Part shown: positions 1 through 9,152 of the stretch, one piece after another
How positions within the stretch are numbered: the first letter of the stretch is position 1
How the letters are laid out: every line of letters begins with the position of its first letter
Assembly (NCBI GenBank): GCA_900471525.1
Contig: UCEZ01000022.1
Span: 65,716-129,715 of the forward strand
Reading direction: 5' to 3'
Length of the DNA: 64,000 nt
Origin: Hyphomicrobiales bacterium
Lineage (GTDB): Bacteria; Pseudomonadota; Alphaproteobacteria; Rhizobiales; Rhizobiaceae
Position numbers and translations under genes: made by a program
The notes under the pieces: generated by a model
What the model was told of the DNA's origin: nothing
The model's input: the letters and a program-made list of their open reading frames with translations, nothing else
The model's database searches: none

Positions 1-472
1 CAGCATCTGCCGCAACCCGCTCTATGTCGGCAATGTGCTGATCTATTCCGCCGTCTTCCTGATCCATGGCAATCCGGCGGTGATGATCATCGGCATCCTT
101 TTGTTCTGCTTTATGTATCAATGTATCGTTTATGCAGAGGAAGCCTTTCTTGAAGACAAGTTCGGCGAGGGATACAAGGCCTATTGCTCTGATGTCCCGC
201 GCTGGATTCCGCGCCTCGGTAGATTCTCGCAAGCCACGGAAGGCATGGTCTTCAATGTCAAACGCGTCATCGCCAAGGACTATTCGACCGCATCCGCCAC
301 GCTGATCACCTTGCTGCTGGCAGCAATTTACGAACATGCGGCTGGAGCGGATCCGGATAACGTTCGGTATCTCTCCGTCCTCGTGGCGCTGATCATTCTC
401 ACAGGTGCGGCAACGGCGCTGATCAGCCAGCTCAAGAAACGTGGTGTTTTCAGCGAGAACAAAACCGCTTGA
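1..472 (+). CDS. Isoprenylcysteine carboxyl methyltransferase-family membrane protein (3' part)
   Basis: The reading frame is open from base 2, before the first ATG at 35, so the gene starts outside the window. The first visible residues read SICRNPLYVGN, which matches the R-[HN]-P-x-Y-x-G motif of the ICMT/PEMT family of integral-membrane methyltransferases. Hydrophobic stretches follow (VFLIHGNPAVMIIGILLFCF, then ATLITLLLAAIYE and VLVALIILTGAATALI), consistent with membrane segments, and YAEEAFLEDKFGEGYKAYCS resembles the cytoplasmic E-x(n)-F-G-x-x-Y-x-x-Y signature of the family. The substrate cannot be read from the sequence; bacterial members are mostly uncharacterised. The family call is fairly sure, the function unknown. 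Confidence 0.7.
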   Translation, partial: SICRNPLYVGNVLIYSAVFLIHGNPAVMIIGILLFCFMYQCIVYAEEAFLEDKFGEGYKAYCSDVPRWIPRLGRFSQATEGMVFNVKRVIAKDYSTASATLITLLLAAIYEHAAGADPDNVRYLSVLVALIILTGAATALISQLKKRGVFSENKTA

Positions 473-754
473 GGGGACTGCCGGCTCCGCAACTATGCCG
501 AGCCAGCACAAGCGCGTCCTCATGCTCGGCCGGTGGCTGCAAGCCCCGGTCGCACGTATAACCACTGATAGTGACCCAAAACGGGGATTGGTTAACCCCG
601 CGTTAACGCCCCTCGACGGTTTGCCGCAACCAATGGCAATCCTTGGTTGGGAAAATGTTGCGCTGCGATAGTGTGGGCACAGCATCGGCGCCGATTCTAT
701 CAACATGCAATGGTCGCCGCCGGTTGTCATCAGCAGCACCGACAGGAGACCGCC

Positions 755-2146
755 ATGCGCAAAACGGTTCTGAACGCCCTCGGGAAAACCCTGTTTTACA
801 GTGATAGTTCAACCGGATTCTTTTCGGCGACCGGCTCCGGCCCGACCTTATATGGAACGGCGGGCAATGATTCCATGTGGGGTGATAGCGCCGTAAACGT
901 CACGATGATCGGTGGAACGGGCGACGATATCTACTATCTCTATTCCGCGATCAACCGGGCCTATGAGGCAGTCGGGCAGGGCATCGACACCATCAGCACC
1001 TGGATGAGCTATACTCTGCCAGCAAATTTCGAAAACCTGACCGTTACCGGCAATCTGCGCTATGCCTTCGGAAATTCCGCCGACAACATCATCAAAGGTG
1101 CCTCAGGGCGGCAGACGCTGGACGGCGGCGATGGCAATGACGTGCTCATCGGCGGTGCCGGTGCGGATACCTTCATTTTCACCAAGGGCAACGGCAGCGA
1201 TCTGATCACCGATTTCGCCGCTGATGACATCGTCCGGCTGAACGACTACTCGCTGACATCCTTTGATCAGCTCCTTGATAACGTCACGCAGGAGGGGGCA
1301 AATCTGCGCCTTGATCTCGGCGATGGGGAAAGCCTGGTCTTTGCCAATAAGGCGGTTGCTGATCTGAATGCCGGTCAATTCGAACTGAGTCTGGACCGCT
1401 CAGCCTTGACGCAGACGTTCAACGATAACTTCAACACGCTTCAGCTGGTCAATGGGACGAGCGGTGTGTGGGAAGCAAAATACTGGTGGGCGCCGGAGAA
1501 GGGCGCTACCCTGTCGGGCAACGGCGAACTTCAGTGGTATGTCAATCCGCTCTATGCGCCGACCTCCGCCGCCAACCCTTTTTCCATCAATAACGGCGTA
1601 TTGACGATCACGGCGGAACAAACGCCTGCCTCCATCAGCGCCGAGGTCAATGGACACGCCTACACCTCCGGCATGCTGACGACGCACGCGTCCTTTGCGC
1701 AGACCTACGGCTATTTCGAAATCCGCGCCGATATGCCGGATGACAAGGGTGTGTGGCCGGCTTTCTGGCTGCTTCCCGAAGATGGCTCCTGGCCGCCGGA
1801 ACTGGATGTGGTGGAAATGCGCGGCCAGGACCCGAACACGGTGCACGTGACCGTTCACTCGAACGAGACCGGATCGCAGACCTCTGTTTCCACTGCCGTC
1901 AGCGTGTCCGAAACCGAAGGCTTTCACACCTACGGCGTTCTGTGGCAGGAAGATGAGATCGTCTGGTATATCGACGATGTCGCCGTTGCGCGCGCCGATA
2001 CGCCCTCCGACATGCACGAACCGATGTATATGCTGGTCAATCTCGCGGTCGGTGGCATGGCCGGCACGCCGACAGATGGCCTTCCCGACGGTTCGGAAAT
2101 GAAGATCGACTATATCCGCGCCTACACGCTGGACGATCTCGCCTAG
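755..2146 (+). CDS. RTX-repeat GH16 endo-beta-glycanase, ExsH-like, type I secreted
   Basis: Predicted secreted endo-1,3-1,4-beta-glycanase of glycoside hydrolase family 16, 463 residues. The start at 755 is chosen because it follows acaggag with 7 bases spacing; an in-frame ATG at 647 has no ribosome site. No Sec signal peptide is visible. Residues about 30-215 hold calcium-binding RTX-type repeats (YGTAGNDSMWGD, GGTGDDIYYL, GGDGNDVLIGGAGADTF), as in substrates of the rhizobial PrsDE type I secretion system. Residues about 220-460 are the GH16 fold with the ExDxxE active-site motif ELDVVE: E349 nucleophile, D351, E354 acid/base. Length and domain order match S. meliloti ExsH (about 465 aa), which trims succinoglycan; orthology rather than a paralogue is inferred. 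It stands alone, with no exo genes nearby. Confidence 0.85.
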   Translation: MRKTVLNALGKTLFYSDSSTGFFSATGSGPTLYGTAGNDSMWGDSAVNVTMIGGTGDDIYYLYSAINRAYEAVGQGIDTISTWMSYTLPANFENLTVTGNLRYAFGNSADNIIKGASGRQTLDGGDGNDVLIGGAGADTFIFTKGNGSDLITDFAADDIVRLNDYSLTSFDQLLDNVTQEGANLRLDLGDGESLVFANKAVADLNAGQFELSLDRSALTQTFNDNFNTLQLVNGTSGVWEAKYWWAPEKGATLSGNGELQWYVNPLYAPTSAANPFSINNGVLTITAEQTPASISAEVNGHAYTSGMLTTHASFAQTYGYFEIRADMPDDKGVWPAFWLLPEDGSWPPELDVVEMRGQDPNTVHVTVHSNETGSQTSVSTAVSVSETEGFHTYGVLWQEDEIVWYIDDVAVARADTPSDMHEPMYMLVNLAVGGMAGTPTDGLPDGSEMKIDYIRAYTLDDLA

Positions 2147-2174
2147 CCCGGTGCAAACGCGAGTTGGCCTCTTG

Positions 2175-2285
2175 TTATATCTTGTCGCTCAGTAGCGAAT
2201 TGCGACGCAGGGTGCCAATGGCGAGCGTGCGGGCGAGTAGTCCCTCGCGGAGCAGGCGTAGTACATTTCCGATCAATCGCGCCAT
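2175..2285 (-). CDS. Putative 36-residue basic micro-protein at the end of the guanidine operon
   Basis: A 37-codon reading frame (ATG at 2285, TAA at 2177-2175) begins 15 bases after the allophanate hydrolase stop. The gap contains GAAGGAAG, a strong ribosome site 6 bases from the ATG. The protein starts MARLIGNVLRLLREGLLA and ends LRRNSLLSDKI. It is rich in Leu and Arg and could form an amphipathic helix in its first two thirds. I do not recognise a family. Position, ribosome site and same strand suggest translation as the last cistron of the guanidine operon. It could instead be a chance short frame; conservation in relatives would decide. Confidence 0.5.
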   Translation of the reverse strand: MARLIGNVLRLLREGLLARTLAIGTLRRNSLLSDKI

Positions 2286-2300
2286 GTTTTGCTTCCTTCG

Positions 2301-4115
2301 TTACGTGTTTGCATTTGCATTTTTCGCGCGGATATAGGCCCGCCAGCCGCCGAGCGCGGTGACTTCCTCGGCGGCTGCGACGGCATGAGCCTCACAGAGG
2401 AAACCGGAGATGCTGCTACCGTCTTCGAGAGTTATTTTTCCAATGCCGAGCGGCTGCGGAATCTTCTGGACGAAATGGCCGAAGGCGGCGGGCGGGAGCG
2501 CCCAGACTTCGACCTCAAGGCCGTTGCCGGTGAAGCCGGGCTCGCGGATGAGACCGGGCTTGGGCGGTGCTGTGTTCGGCAGCACGAAGAGGCGGTAATC
2601 ACGGGCTGTTCGGCAGATTTTCAGGCGATATCCGCCTGGCCCGGTCAGTTCATGATTGAGCGGCATGCCGGTCAGATGCGCCCCGACGACGACGATCGGA
2701 ACGAAGCCGTCGTCAAGCGGCGCAACCCGGCTTTCTTCGGGCAGCGATGCCGTCTTGTCCTTGCCCATGCCCGCGCCAAGTGCCCGGTGCATTGCGTCGG
2801 TAAACGGGGCGAGCGCGTCATCCGTGAACGCAGGACCGATCAGCGTCACGCCGCCGGGCAGACCATTGCGACCGAAGCCCGCCGGAATGGCGATTGCTGC
2901 ATAGTCGTAGAGATTGACGAAGTTCGTGTAGCGACCGAAATGACCGTTCTTCACGATCGGATCGGCCAGCATCTCCTCGACCGTATACGTGGTGGGCGAA
3001 GTCGGCAGCAACAGGATGTCTACCTTCGCCCACTCAATCTTCGTCTTCTGCCGTAGCGCTTCGAGCTTGTATTTGCCCTCGAAGGCAGCGACGGCGTCAT
3101 AGGCCTTGGCGCCTTCGATGATCGTGCGAACCGTCGGGTCGAAATCATCGGCGTTGCTGCTCAGGAAGTCCTTGACCGCCGCCAGTCGTTCGGCGACCCA
3201 GGGGCCATTGTAGAGCAGCTCGGCCGCCTGCCGGAACGGCGCATAATCGAAGGGCACAATGGTTGCGCCGAGCGATTTCGCGCGCTCGATCGCCGCATCG
3301 TAAAGCGCCTCGACATCCCTGTTTCCGAAAAACTCCCGCTCGGTGCTCTCCAGCACGCCGATCCGCAAGCCGGAAGCGGGAAGGCTTGCGGGCACGGCGT
3401 GACGCGAGAAGGGGTCGGCAGCGTCGTACCCTTCCATCACCTTGCGGATCGCAACGCCATCGCCAACCGTGGCGGCAAAGACGGTGACCACGTCGACGCT
3501 GCGGCAGGCTGGGACGACGCCGACGTTCGGCACCAGACCCGGCGTCGGCTTGATGCCGACGAGATTGTTGAAGGCCGCCGGCACGCGTCCTGAGCCGGCG
3601 GTGTCGGTGCCGAGCGCGAATGTGGCAAGGCCGGATGCGACCGCGACCGCGGAACCTGAGCTCGACCCGCCCGATACATAGGCCGGGTCGAAGACCGAAC
3701 GCGGCGCGCCATAGGGCGAGCGCGTGCCGTTGAGCCCGGTCGCGAACTGGTCGAGGTTGGTCTTGCCGATGACAAGGGCGCCGGCAGCCTTGAGACGTGC
3801 GACCACTGTCGAATCCAACGTCGGATCATAAGCGAAGGCGGGGCAGGCGGCTGTGGTTGGCAGGCCGGCGGCATCAATATTGTCCTTCACAGCGAAGGGG
3901 ATACCCCAAAGGGGCAAGCTGTTTGGCTCGGGTGCACGTGTCAGCAGGTCACGGGCGGCTGAGCGCAGACCCTCATCCGGTGTGGCGGCAATGAAGATCG
4001 CCGGGTCTTTGGAAGCGGCGCGGCGTTTAATCACCTCCTCAACGAGTGTGAGTGGTGTCAGGCCGGATTGATAGGCGGCGCGAAGGCTTGAGAGATCGAG
4101 AATTGTCGGCAGCAT
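2301..4115 (-). CDS. atzF: Allophanate hydrolase
   Basis: Hydrolyses allophanate to ammonia and CO2, the last step of the carboxylase route from guanidine or urea. 604 residues from the ATG at 4115, one base after the carboxylase stop; a longer in-frame start at 4178 lies inside the carboxylase gene and is rejected. Residues 1 to about 440 are an amidase-signature domain: AVKDNID gives Lys77, SGGSSSGSA at about 148-156 gives the cis-Ser (Ser151 by spacing), and GTDTAGSGRVPA gives the nucleophile Ser175. The C-terminal part from about 470 (VVVGAHLTGMPLNHELTG onward) is the extra domain typical of AtzF and yeast DUR1,2. It is the last large gene of the guanidine operon. Confidence 0.9.
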   Translation of the reverse strand: MLPTILDLSSLRAAYQSGLTPLTLVEEVIKRRAASKDPAIFIAATPDEGLRSAARDLLTRAPEPNSLPLWGIPFAVKDNIDAAGLPTTAACPAFAYDPTLDSTVVARLKAAGALVIGKTNLDQFATGLNGTRSPYGAPRSVFDPAYVSGGSSSGSAVAVASGLATFALGTDTAGSGRVPAAFNNLVGIKPTPGLVPNVGVVPACRSVDVVTVFAATVGDGVAIRKVMEGYDAADPFSRHAVPASLPASGLRIGVLESTEREFFGNRDVEALYDAAIERAKSLGATIVPFDYAPFRQAAELLYNGPWVAERLAAVKDFLSSNADDFDPTVRTIIEGAKAYDAVAAFEGKYKLEALRQKTKIEWAKVDILLLPTSPTTYTVEEMLADPIVKNGHFGRYTNFVNLYDYAAIAIPAGFGRNGLPGGVTLIGPAFTDDALAPFTDAMHRALGAGMGKDKTASLPEESRVAPLDDGFVPIVVVGAHLTGMPLNHELTGPGGYRLKICRTARDYRLFVLPNTAPPKPGLIREPGFTGNGLEVEVWALPPAAFGHFVQKIPQPLGIGKITLEDGSSISGFLCEAHAVAAAEEVTALGGWRAYIRAKNANANT

Positions 4116-4116
4116 G

Positions 4117-7100
4117 TCAGCAGTTCTCCAGAACGGCGATGATATCGCCGGCTTTGATATTTCGACCAGGCCCGGCACGCAGATCGCGGACGCGTCCAGC
4201 GGTGTGGGCAGTGACGTTGATTTCCATTTTCATGGATTCGATGATGGCAACCGTCTCGCCGGCGGCAACGGTCGCTCCCGGTTCCACCATAAGTTTCCAG
4301 ATATTGCCGGGAACGCTACTGGCAACTCCGAAGCAGCCTGCAGGAATATCGCCACCGAGGCTTTCTCCAGCACCTTCGTCGCTGACGAAACTGTCGAGAC
4401 CGGTTTCCTTCCAGCTCTGCCGCTCGGCGTCGAAAGCCGCCTGCTGCGTGGCCTTGAAACGGTTGATCGACACGGCATTCGCCTGCAGTTCCTTTTCATA
4501 GGCAGCATAGGAGAATTCCGTTTCCTCGATCCGCACGGGATAGCCGCCATGCGGGAAGGTAGCCCGCGCCTCTGTCAGTTCGTCATGGCTCACGGGGAAG
4601 AAGCGGATCTGATCGAAGAAGTTGAGCAGCCACGGCTTGCCCTTGGCGAATTCGGGGGTCTGCCGCCAGGTGTTCCAGACCTGAATGGTGCGGCCAAACA
4701 ACTGGTAGCCGCCGGGACCCTCCATGCCGTAGATGCACATATAGGCTCCGCCGATGCCCACGGCATTTTCCGGAGTCCAGGTGCGGGCGGGATTATACTT
4801 GGTGGTGACGAGACGGTGACGCGGATCGACAGGGGTTGCGACAGGCGCGCCGAGATAGACGTCGCCAAGACCCAGCACGAGATAGCTGGCATCAAACACG
4901 ATGTCCTTCACCGCCTGTTCGTCGGCAAGCCCGTTGATGCGGCGAATGAACTCGATGTTCGAGGGGCACCATGGGGCATTGGGACGGACCAGTTCCTGGT
5001 ATTTGCGCATGGCAAGTTCGGCATCCGGATCATTCCACGACAGAGGCAGATGCACGATGCGGCTCGGGACTTTGACTGCCTGAGCCGGCGGCAGGGTCGC
5101 TTCGATATCAGACAGCAGTCCAAGCAGATGCTTTCGGCTCAATGTCGTTCCATCGTAATGGATCTGCAGCGAGCGGATGCCGGGTGTGAGGTCGATGAGA
5201 CCGGGCAGGCGGGCTTCCATGACGGCCTGCATCAGCAGGTGTACGCGCAGCCTGAGCGCGATGTCGAGTGCCATCGGGCCATATTCGACCAGCAGATTGT
5301 CGTCTCCCTGGCGGCGGTAGATGACGGAAACAGGGCCATCGTCACGCGTCCCGACAATGGCGGAACCGATATCCGGCACGGGCCGATGAACGGCAGGACC
5401 GGCGATAGGGTCTTCGCTCCGCGCAACGGCGTGAAAGCGGATATGGTCGCCGGGCTTGAACTGGCCCATTTTCCATTGCTCGTCGCGGGCGATCACCGCC
5501 GGGCAGACGAAGCCGCCGAGGCTCGGTCCGTCGGGGCCGAGAATGATTGGCATGTCGCCGGTGAAATCGATGGCGCCGACGGCATAGGCGTTGTCGTGCA
5601 GGTTGGAAGGATGCAACCCTGCTTCGCCGCCATCGCTGCGCGCCCATTTCGGCGCCGGGCCAACGAGGCGGACGCCGGTGCGGGCGCTGTTGAAATGCAC
5701 CTCGTAGGCGGTAGAGAACAGGGTGTCGATGTCGTCGGGTTGGAAGAAGTCCGGCGCTCCGTGGGGTCCGTAGAGGACGCCGACGCTCCATTCGCGCGTG
5801 AGTTCGGCGGGTTCGTTTGCAGGCTCTGCCGGCTTGGCAGGCACGTGTCGCGCAAGGTGCAGTACATGGCCTGTTTTGAGCGTGCCGGTGGCGTTGCCGC
5901 CGAACTGGCCGAGACCGAAGGTGGCACGTGAGCCGAGCACAACGGGGGCCGCAAGGCCCCCCGCGACGGCGAGATAGGCGCGCTGGCCAGGCCCCTCGAT
6001 GATCCCGATGGAGAGCACTTGCCCCGCAGGGATTGTAACCGCCGTGTCATGCGGCAGCTGACTACCGTCACAGGTCATTACCATCCTGGCTCCGCCGAGC
6101 GCGATTACCGTGTCGACGTAGAACCGCAGCGTCGGGCCGGACACGGTCAACTCCAGCGCAGCGGTCGTGTCATTGTTGCCGACAAGACGATTGGCGTGGC
6201 GGAAGGAGCGTTCGTCCATCGGCCCGCTCGGCGGCACGCCGACATGCCAGAGGCCGAGGCGGCCGGGCAGTTCCTGGAGGCTGGACTGGGCGCCCGGCGA
6301 CAGAACTTCGATGACATCCGGCACGAAGGCGAAATCGCGCAGCGCCGTCGTTGCCACCTTGCTGCTTGCGAGAAGATCGGAAGTGGCGATTGCGCGAAGA
6401 TAGTCGAGATTGGTCTCGATCCCAGCGATCGACGTTTCCGCCAGCGCTGCCTGAAGTTTCGCGATCGCCGCCGAGCGGTCGTCGGCCGCGACGATGATTT
6501 TCGCAAGCATCGGATCGTAGAAGGGTGTTACCTCCGTGCCGGTTTCGATCCAGCCGTCGATGCGCGCGTCTGCGGGAAACACGACCTCCGTCAGCAAGCC
6601 GGCGCTCGGGCGGAAGTCGGCATGCGGCATCTCGGCATAGACGCGCACCTCGATCGCAGCACCCTTCGGCTTCAGAGCTTCGGCACCCGAAAGCACATCC
6701 TCGCCCGCCGCCTGGCGGATCATCCATTCGACGAGATCGATGCCGAAGACCGCTTCCGTCACTGGATGCTCGACCTGGAGCCGCGTGTTGACCTCGAGGA
6801 AGTAGAATTCCTCGCGTTCCGGATCGTAGATGAATTCGACGGTGCCAGCCGAGGCATAGGAAACTGAAGCGCCGAGATCGACCGCCGCCTTGTGCAGCCG
6901 CGCCCGCGTTACATCCGAAAGCCCTGGTGCCGGAGTTTCCTCGACGACCTTCTGATTACGCCGCTGCAGCGAGCAGTCCCGCTCGCCGAGCGCCACCACC
7001 TTGCCCTTGCCATCGCCGAAGATCTGCACTTCGACATGACGTGCATCGGCGACGAAGCGCTCGATATAGACACGCGCATCGCCGAAGCTGGCGCGCGCCG

Positions 7101-7662
7101 TGCGTTGCACGCTTTCGAAGGCGGCCTGTAGCGCATCGGCATCCGCGCAGAGTTGCATGCCGATACCGCCGCCGCCGGCCGTGCTCTTCAGCATCACCGG
7201 ATAGCCGACGGTTTCCGCCGCCGCGAGTGCATCGTCGGCATGTTCCAGCAATCCGCTGCCCGGCAGAAGCGGTACGCCGCTTGATTGTGCCAGTTCGCGG
7301 GCGGTGTGTTTCAGCCCGAAGGCAGAGAGATGCTCCGGACGCGGCCCGATGAAGGCGATGCCCTCGGCCGCGAGCCGTTCGGCAAAACCGATGTTTTCCG
7401 ACAGAAACCCGTAGCCGGGATGCACGGCTTCTGCGCCAGTCGCCTTGCAGGCGGCGATGACGGCATCGATGTTGAGATAGCTTTCGGTGGCGGGCGAGGG
7501 GCCAAGGTGTACGGCTTCGTCAGCCAGACGCGTTGCCATGGCAAACCGGTCGGCATCGGAATAGACGGCGACGGAGGCGATGCCCATTGTCTTCAATGTC
7601 CGGATGACCCGGACGGCGATTTCGCCGCGATTGGCGATGAGGACCTTCTTGAACATGCTCAT
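4117..7662 (-). CDS. Biotin-dependent guanidine (urea-type) carboxylase
   Basis: ATP- and biotin-dependent carboxylase, 1181 residues. Domains in order: biotin carboxylase with ATP-grasp (about 1-450; STAGGGGIGMQ glycine loop, EVNTRLQVEHPVTE), KipA-like then KipI-like carboxyltransferase domains (about 465-1080), and a C-terminal biotinyl domain with ESMKMEI, biotinylated Lys1145. Such proteins are usually annotated urea carboxylase. Work on bacterial homologues next to DUF1989 genes showed guanidine as the real substrate, giving carboxyguanidine. The guanidine-I riboswitch at the head of this operon and the two DUF1989 genes directly upstream support the guanidine assignment here. The start overlaps the preceding stop (ATGA). 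A second ATG at codon 3 is possible. Confidence 0.88.
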   Translation of the reverse strand: MSMFKKVLIANRGEIAVRVIRTLKTMGIASVAVYSDADRFAMATRLADEAVHLGPSPATESYLNIDAVIAACKATGAEAVHPGYGFLSENIGFAERLAAEGIAFIGPRPEHLSAFGLKHTARELAQSSGVPLLPGSGLLEHADDALAAAETVGYPVMLKSTAGGGGIGMQLCADADALQAAFESVQRTARASFGDARVYIERFVADARHVEVQIFGDGKGKVVALGERDCSLQRRNQKVVEETPAPGLSDVTRARLHKAAVDLGASVSYASAGTVEFIYDPEREEFYFLEVNTRLQVEHPVTEAVFGIDLVEWMIRQAAGEDVLSGAEALKPKGAAIEVRVYAEMPHADFRPSAGLLTEVVFPADARIDGWIETGTEVTPFYDPMLAKIIVAADDRSAAIAKLQAALAETSIAGIETNLDYLRAIATSDLLASSKVATTALRDFAFVPDVIEVLSPGAQSSLQELPGRLGLWHVGVPPSGPMDERSFRHANRLVGNNDTTAALELTVSGPTLRFYVDTVIALGGARMVMTCDGSQLPHDTAVTIPAGQVLSIGIIEGPGQRAYLAVAGGLAAPVVLGSRATFGLGQFGGNATGTLKTGHVLHLARHVPAKPAEPANEPAELTREWSVGVLYGPHGAPDFFQPDDIDTLFSTAYEVHFNSARTGVRLVGPAPKWARSDGGEAGLHPSNLHDNAYAVGAIDFTGDMPIILGPDGPSLGGFVCPAVIARDEQWKMGQFKPGDHIRFHAVARSEDPIAGPAVHRPVPDIGSAIVGTRDDGPVSVIYRRQGDDNLLVEYGPMALDIALRLRVHLLMQAVMEARLPGLIDLTPGIRSLQIHYDGTTLSRKHLLGLLSDIEATLPPAQAVKVPSRIVHLPLSWNDPDAELAMRKYQELVRPNAPWCPSNIEFIRRINGLADEQAVKDIVFDASYLVLGLGDVYLGAPVATPVDPRHRLVTTKYNPARTWTPENAVGIGGAYMCIYGMEGPGGYQLFGRTIQVWNTWRQTPEFAKGKPWLLNFFDQIRFFPVSHDELTEARATFPHGGYPVRIEETEFSYAAYEKELQANAVSINRFKATQQAAFDAERQSWKETGLDSFVSDEGAGESLGGDIPAGCFGVASSVPGNIWKLMVEPGATVAAGETVAIIESMKMEINVTAHTAGRVRDLRAGPGRNIKAGDIIAVLENC

Positions 7663-8327
7663 GCCTCGGTACCCGGTGCAGCATCCCAGATGAGCACGCG
7701 GATCGGCGTCGGATCGAAGCCGTTGCAGGGATTGTTGATTTGCGGGCAGTTGGAGATGACGCAGAGCACGTCCATCTCGGCCACCAGTTCGACATAGTCG
7801 CCGGGTGCGGAGATGCCGTCGACGATGGTCATCTTGCCGTCGGGGCTGATCGGCACGTTCATGAAGAAGTTGATGTTCGGCACGATGTCGCGCTTGCTCA
7901 TGCCGTGTTTCATCACCTCGATCACGAAGTTGTCGCGGCAGGCATGTAGATATTTGGTGGCGTGGCCGAAGCGCACTGTGTTGCTTTCGCAGGAGCAGGC
8001 GCCGGCCGAAGTGTCGTGGCGACCGCAGCTGTCGGCCGTCATCGTCAGCATCACGTTGCCTTCGTTGGAGATGATCCGCGTGCCCGTGCCGACATAGGCC
8101 TCACCTTGTTCCCGCATCGTATCCTGGTTGGAATAGCGCTCGGAAAAATCGTCGGCCTTGTAGAACAGCGTGTCGATCGCCTGCTGGCCGTAGCTGTCCT
8201 CAATGCGGATCGTCTGGCCCTTGCGCACGATTCCGGACCACGGCGCTTCGGCCGGAATGAAGTGGTCCTGCGCTGCATTTTCGATGGTGCGCGAGGCGTC
8301 GGTTTGAATGAAATCGATCATGTTCAC
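7659..8327 (-). CDS. Carboxyguanidine deiminase subunit, DUF1989 (UAAP2-type, CgdA/B family)
   Basis: 222-residue DUF1989 protein, formerly called urea-amidolyase-associated protein 2. Together with the neighbouring DUF1989 protein it is expected to form the heteromeric carboxyguanidine deiminase (CgdAB) that turns carboxyguanidine into allophanate and ammonia. The sequence has a cysteine-rich motif CGRHDTSAGACSCESN at about 101-116 and ISNCPQINNPCNG near 190-202, likely metal ligands in this family. It starts 4 bases after the upstream gene's stop and its own stop overlaps the carboxylase ATG, so translation is probably coupled. Which of the two subunits corresponds to published CgdA or CgdB I cannot say from sequence alone. 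Confidence 0.85.
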   Translation of the reverse strand: MNMIDFIQTDASRTIENAAQDHFIPAEAPWSGIVRKGQTIRIEDSYGQQAIDTLFYKADDFSERYSNQDTMREQGEAYVGTGTRIISNEGNVMLTMTADSCGRHDTSAGACSCESNTVRFGHATKYLHACRDNFVIEVMKHGMSKRDIVPNINFFMNVPISPDGKMTIVDGISAPGDYVELVAEMDVLCVISNCPQINNPCNGFDPTPIRVLIWDAAPGTEA

Positions 8328-8331
8328 CTCC

Positions 8332-9150
8332 TCAAGGCTGCATCATCGCGTTGTTCTCGAAACCGCGAACGGCTTCGGCGGTGGCCGTGCGGGCAAGATC
8401 GTCCTTACCCGGCGCGGCGGCGCGGAAGCGGCTGACGGTGATCGGTGCCGGCGCATAGACCGGATTGGGATCGAGCGGATGCGGGCAGGTGGAGAGGCCG
8501 ACAAACATATCCATCTCGGCACGCATTTCGGCGTAGTCGCCGCTGTTGGACCGTTGGCCCTGCCAGTGGAACCCACCGGCGTCATCGATACGGACAGGCG
8601 CAAAGAGATTGAGCACGGCCGGAATATCGCGGCGGTCGAGCCCGAGCTTGCCGGCAACGAGCACGAAATTGTCGCGCGTATTGCGGGTCTTCACACCCGG
8701 ATATTTGGCCGCGTTCGAAGCAGCCGTCGATCCGCCCATCAGGCAGTCATGGGCGCCGGAGCTATCCTCGATCATCGAAAACATCACGCGGCCCATGTCC
8801 GAGAAGATCACCCGGCCCTTGCCGAGCGCGGTCGTCCACTGGACCTTGACGGTGTCGACGAGATTGAGCCTCTCGCTGATGTCGGTCGCGTTCCAGGCGA
8901 CCAGCGCTACGGTAGAGGCGCCATCCTGCTGGTCGATACGCAACGCCTCGCCGCGTTTCAAAAGGGTCGACCAGTACCAGCCGCCGGGGATCGTTTCTCG
9001 ATGGATGATCGCTGTTGACTCGATTGCGGGTGCGGGCAACGGGCTCGGCGACGGAAGCGTCTTGGGGGCAAACTCCAGCCCCTTCTTCTGGTGTTCTTCA
9101 TAACGCTGACGGTTGGCGGCGATTTCCTCTGCGGAACGTCTGACGTGCAT
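8332..9150 (-). CDS. Carboxyguanidine deiminase subunit, DUF1989 (UAAP1-type, CgdA/B family)
   Basis: 272-residue DUF1989 protein, the longer member of the pair (UAAP1-type). The N-terminal 45 residues are charged and then proline-rich (PKTLPSPSPLPAPA), unlike the shorter paralogue. The core keeps SSGAHDCLMGG where the partner has the CGRHDTSAG motif, and LSTCPHPLDPNP where the partner has ISNCPQINNPC. It therefore lacks several of the cysteines, which suggests that the metal site or catalysis resides mainly in the other subunit (inference). It begins right after the ATPase stop and ends 4 bases before its partner. The operon context makes the carboxyguanidine deiminase role likely. Confidence 0.82.
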   Translation of the reverse strand: MHVRRSAEEIAANRQRYEEHQKKGLEFAPKTLPSPSPLPAPAIESTAIIHRETIPGGWYWSTLLKRGEALRIDQQDGASTVALVAWNATDISERLNLVDTVKVQWTTALGKGRVIFSDMGRVMFSMIEDSSGAHDCLMGGSTAASNAAKYPGVKTRNTRDNFVLVAGKLGLDRRDIPAVLNLFAPVRIDDAGGFHWQGQRSNSGDYAEMRAEMDMFVGLSTCPHPLDPNPVYAPAPITVSRFRAAAPGKDDLARTATAEAVRGFENNAMMQP

Positions 9151-9152
9151 GG

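Noticed and set aside
473-754. GGGG-attggttaa-CCCC stem near 585-600 as terminator of the first gene
   Set aside because: Stem of only four to five pairs without a U-tract; could not be told from chance.
2289-3056. Long plus-strand open frames opposite atzF and the carboxylase (for example also 4114-5931 and 6019-6867)
   Set aside because: High GC content creates long antisense frames. The minus-strand proteins have full family motifs, and the plus-strand translations have none.
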